Part shown: in pieces, positions 6,139-8,187 of the stretch
Layout: every line of letters starts with the position of its first letter
How positions within the stretch are numbered: the first letter of the stretch is position 1
Assembly (NCBI GenBank): GCA_013698495.1
Contig: JACCUV010000322.1
Span: 1-8,187, forward strand
Source: Chloroflexia bacterium
GTDB lineage: Bacteria; Chloroflexota; Chloroflexia; Thermomicrobiales; UBA6265
Direction: 5' to 3'
DNA length: 8,187 nt
Made by a program: the position numbers and the translations under genes
The notes under the pieces: model-generated
Database searches by the model: none
The model's input: only the letters and a program-made list of their open reading frames with translations
Told to the model about the DNA's origin: nothing

Positions 6139-6630
6139 GTGCCCACCAGGTCTATCTATCTCGCCTCGCCACTCGGATTTGCAACGTCCACCCACGCATT
6201 CTTGCGTGAGTTGGCGACGAGCATGCGCGAGGTGATTGAGGTCATCAATCCGTGGGACGATCAGCGTTTCGCCCACGAGTTTGAGCAATTGCGCAGCGAA
6301 CAAAGTGTAGCCGTTCGCGACGGACGCCTGGCGGAAATCAACACCGAACTCGGACGCAAGAATACCGAAAGCATTGATCTTGCCGATGGTCTGTTTGCCG
6401 TGCTCGATGGGGTCGATGTCGACTCCGGGACCGCCGCCGAAATCGGCTACGCCTTCGCCAAAGGCAAGCATGTGTGTGGATTGAGAACCGATTTTCGACT
6501 TGCCGGTGACAACTTTGGTTCGATCGTCAATCTTCAGGTGCAGTACTTCATCGAACAATCGGGCGGCGCCATCGTCACGGAGGTCGACGACTTTCTCGCC
6601 TTGGCCAAGGCGTTCGATGGCGCCGCCTGA
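6139..6630 (+). CDS. nucleoside 2-deoxyribosyltransferase family protein
   Basis: Enzymes of this family move 2-deoxyribose between bases, or hydrolyse deoxynucleosides or their monophosphates, in cytoplasmic nucleotide salvage. From the GTG at 6139 the protein has 163 residues, a normal length. Motifs in order are the N-terminal IYLASPLGF (6-14), where the base-binding loop starts, the acidic helix IDLADGLFAVLDG (79-91), VDSGTAAEIGYAFAKGK (94-110) with the probable nucleophile E101 in the D-x-GT-x-x-E-x-G-x-A pattern, and the C-terminal IVNLQVQYF (129-137) with the conserved Asn that reaches a neighbouring subunit. The start is decided by a strong GGAGG at 6128-6132, 6 nt upstream. The frame runs back to 6085 but adds only non-family residues. 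The small membrane protein gene diverges 39 nt away. Substrate choice (bases, nucleosides or 5'-phosphates) cannot be read from the sequence. Confidence 0.88.
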   Translation: MPTRSIYLASPLGFATSTHAFLRELATSMREVIEVINPWDDQRFAHEFEQLRSEQSVAVRDGRLAEINTELGRKNTESIDLADGLFAVLDGVDVDSGTAAEIGYAFAKGKHVCGLRTDFRLAGDNFGSIVNLQVQYFIEQSGGAIVTEVDDFLALAKAFDGAA

Positions 6631-6643
6631 TGCCATGACCAGG

Positions 6644-6672
6644 TTGAATTCCGCTCGTCCCGATTCTATACT
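6644..6672 (+). promoter_or_regulatory. sigma-70-type promoter of tRNA-Val
   Basis: TTGAAT at 6644-6649, a 17-nt spacer and TATACT at 6667-6672 form a near-consensus promoter. It ends 12 nt before the mature tRNA 5' end, so the predicted start near 6679 leaves a leader of only about 5 nt. It lies just after the deoxyribosyltransferase stop, so the tRNA is independently transcribed. Confidence 0.8.
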
Positions 6673-6684
6673 TCCGTTGCTCGC

Positions 6685-6761
<77 letters not shown>

Positions 6762-6764
6762 CGT

Positions 6765-6800
6765 ACAGCCGTGACCCCACTTCGGGCACGGCTGTTTGCT
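6765..6800 (+). terminator. intrinsic terminator-like hairpin after tRNA-Val
   Basis: ACAGCCGTG at 6765-6773 pairs perfectly over 9 bp with CACGGCTGT at 6787-6795. CCC and GGG inside it can add three more pairs around a short loop. TTTGCTT follows, a modest T-tract. It begins 4 nt after the encoded CCA, so it fits termination of the tRNA transcript. The T-tract is interrupted, so some read-through toward the carboxypeptidase gene is possible. Confidence 0.75.
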
Positions 6801-6918
6801 TGCCGGACACCCGTCATCCGCTCGCTGAATGGTCGATCGCAAATGTCGCCGCTGAATCGGCCGGATCGCGATCGAACCGGGATCGAACATCAACTTCGTC
6901 TTCACCGAGGTCGTCGCC

Positions 6919-8139
6919 ATGTTGTTGAGCCGCAAGCTCCTGCCTCTGTTCCTGCTCGTAACGTGCTTCCTCCCGAATGCGCTGGCGCCAGTCTACGCCC
7001 AGGAAGCTCCCGAGCTGCAAATCAACTCCGTCCGATACATCGTGGTCGATGCCGAAACCGGGCAGGTCTACGCGCAGCGTGACGCCAACGACCGCGTCGC
7101 GATCGCCAGCATCACCAAGGTCTTCACCGCCCTTCAGGCTCTGGAAATGGCGGCGCTCGATTCGCCGATCGTCACGAAGGACTCCGACCTCCGGAGACCC
7201 GAAGGTTCCTACTTTGGAGCGGATGGCTCACTGATGGGTTTCGGCGTTGGCGAATCCTACACGTTGGAGGACATGCTCTACGGGTTGATGCTGCCATCCG
7301 GGAACGACGCGGCAAATGCCATCGCGCGGACGCTGGGCGCCCAACCAGGCGATTCGGACGAGGAAGCGGTGCAACGATTCATGGACCTGCTCAATCAACG
7401 GATCGCCGATATGGGCCTCGAGAACACCCACCTGATGAACCCCCATGGCTGGGGTGTGGACGGTCACTATTCCAGCGCCGCGGATGTCGCCACGTTCAAT
7501 CGGTTCGTCAGGACCTACCCCAAACTCGTGGAGATTATGGGGACGCGGACGTACACCACCTCGAATGGCGCGATGACGTTCGCCAACAACAACCGGTCGC
7601 TGGCACAGTTCCCCTCGGTCATCGCCGGCAAGACGGGATACGACAACGACTCCGGTTGGTGCCTGATCAACATCGCGCAGCGCGGCGACGTCGAAATCAT
7701 TGCCGTCACCCTTGACGGGATCGCGCCCGGCGACTGGTACAACGATAACGCCGTGCTGCTCGACCATGGTTTCGATCGGCAGGCCGAGATAGCGAGTTCC
7801 GACGAAGCGTTCGAAGGCGATGTGCTTGCTTACGTCGATCCGTCGATTGCGACAATCGAGCGATCCGTCTCGACATCGACGACATTCGTTCCAGGCGTTG
7901 CTGAACCGGACCCGCAAAGCGTGGCCAACAGTCCGCGCCCGGTTCCGGTTGTCGAGGCGCATGCGCCACACACGCTCGTCGAAGGGAACCTCTGGGTTGC
8001 CGCGATCTCGGTGCTCGGTTTGCTCGGCGTACGCGGACTCCTCACCTTCAGGAACGTCTCGATCCGCCGCTCGTCGTTGGCATCGCGGTCGACTCGACAA
8101 CCGGCCAAAACAGTTGACACGGCGGCGTTCGATTCATAA
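6919..8139 (+). CDS. D-alanyl-D-alanine carboxypeptidase (serine peptidase S11, low-molecular-weight PBP)
   Basis: This penicillin-binding-type enzyme removes the terminal D-Ala from peptidoglycan stem peptides outside the membrane. The 406 residues have a signal peptide (about 1-27, hydrophobic core LLPLFLLVTCFL, likely cleaved after VYA), then the S11 domain with all three active-site motifs: S64-I-T-K67, S127-G-N129 in LMLPSGNDAAN, and K238-T-G240 in IAGKTGYDNDSGW. NPHGWGVDGHYSSAADV (174-190) is typical for the family. After the catalytic domain (about 290) there is a Pro/Ser/Val-rich linker, a single membrane helix (about 356-376) and a short basic tail, so it is probably anchored at its C-terminus. 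There is no obvious PBP5-type C-terminal domain. GAGG lies 8 nt before the ATG. It sits downstream of the tRNA terminator; I see no clear promoter in the 118 nt between. The family resembles DacA/DacF, but a specific symbol is not justified. Confidence 0.93.
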   Translation: MLLSRKLLPLFLLVTCFLPNALAPVYAQEAPELQINSVRYIVVDAETGQVYAQRDANDRVAIASITKVFTALQALEMAALDSPIVTKDSDLRRPEGSYFGADGSLMGFGVGESYTLEDMLYGLMLPSGNDAANAIARTLGAQPGDSDEEAVQRFMDLLNQRIADMGLENTHLMNPHGWGVDGHYSSAADVATFNRFVRTYPKLVEIMGTRTYTTSNGAMTFANNNRSLAQFPSVIAGKTGYDNDSGWCLINIAQRGDVEIIAVTLDGIAPGDWYNDNAVLLDHGFDRQAEIASSDEAFEGDVLAYVDPSIATIERSVSTSTTFVPGVAEPDPQSVANSPRPVPVVEAHAPHTLVEGNLWVAAISVLGLLGVRGLLTFRNVSIRRSSLASRSTRQPAKTVDTAAFDS

Positions 8140-8142
8140 ACT
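8114..8142 (+). promoter_or_regulatory. strong sigma-70-type promoter overlapping the end of the carboxypeptidase gene
   Basis: A perfect TTGACA at 8114-8119, a 17-nt spacer and TAAACT at 8137-8142 form the best promoter match in the window. The -35 box is inside the carboxypeptidase coding region, and its TAA stop is the first half of the -10 box. Transcription would begin near 8149. An ATG at 8163 opens a frame (MRRSGQIG) that runs off the window and may be the next gene, but 25 bases are too few to call it. Confidence 0.7.
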
Positions 8143-8187
8143 AGTCACACAATCGAAAGTGCATGCGACGATCAGGACAGATCGGGC

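Noticed and set aside
5883..6209. 108-residue plus-strand frame starting with TTG at 5883
   Set aside because: Low-complexity Arg/Ser/Pro composition, no motif and no ribosome binding site, and it overlaps the true deoxyribosyltransferase start. Its first residues matter only as a possible frameshifted RNase H tail.
6100..6636. Long minus-strand version (248 residues) of the small membrane protein
   Set aside because: Residues 1-179 of that frame are the antisense of the deoxyribosyltransferase gene; only the part from the ATG at 6099 looks like protein.

Overview
The window is about 60% GC with dense genes on both strands and long antisense shadow frames. The gene set is housekeeping and chromosomal. 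There is no phage, transposon, CRISPR or toxin signal. The promoters are ordinary sigma-70 type (TTGAAT-17-TATACT, TTGCCG-16-TATACT, TTGACA-17-TAAACT), and the tRNA carries its CCA end in the DNA. With the Thermus/actinobacterial-type EF-G-like protein, this fits a free-living GC-rich bacterium. Chloroflexota of the Thermomicrobia type is my best guess, but that is inference and weak.

Layout. At 23-2264, on the minus strand, lie a membrane-anchored S41 C-terminal processing peptidase and, downstream of it, an OmpR/PhoB-type response regulator. The gap between them holds five 11-nt-phased units resembling a PHO box, followed by a -10 box, so the regulator probably has its own, possibly autoregulated, promoter. 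The first 22 bases are too short to identify the next gene; a histidine kinase would be the usual partner. Diverging from the peptidase is coaX (2366-3142, plus), the first enzyme of CoA synthesis. A promoter with an inverted repeat around its -35 box then drives a stand-alone EF-G-like GTPase (3278-5362, plus). A hairpin separates this from a short RNase H-like gene (5444-5893, plus). That gene meets a small two-helix membrane protein gene on the minus strand (5890-6099) tail to tail, with both stop codons inside one CTAG. A perfect 24-bp palindrome lies just beyond this junction. Next come a nucleoside 2-deoxyribosyltransferase (6139-6630, plus), a complete tRNA-Val(GAC) unit with its own promoter and terminator (6644-6800), and a D-Ala-D-Ala carboxypeptidase of family S11 (6919-8139, plus). 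A strong promoter at the end of that gene points out of the window.

How they fit together. Most genes look like separate transcription units rather than one pathway. Two envelope functions (processing protease, peptidoglycan carboxypeptidase) and two nucleotide or RNA metabolism functions (RNase H, deoxyribosyltransferase) sit near each other without clear operon structure. I do not see a new multi-gene system. The points that most deserve a second look are the PHO-box-like array, the 24-bp palindrome at the CTAG junction, the short RNase H C-terminus, and the EF-G-like protein whose G3 histidine is a tyrosine.
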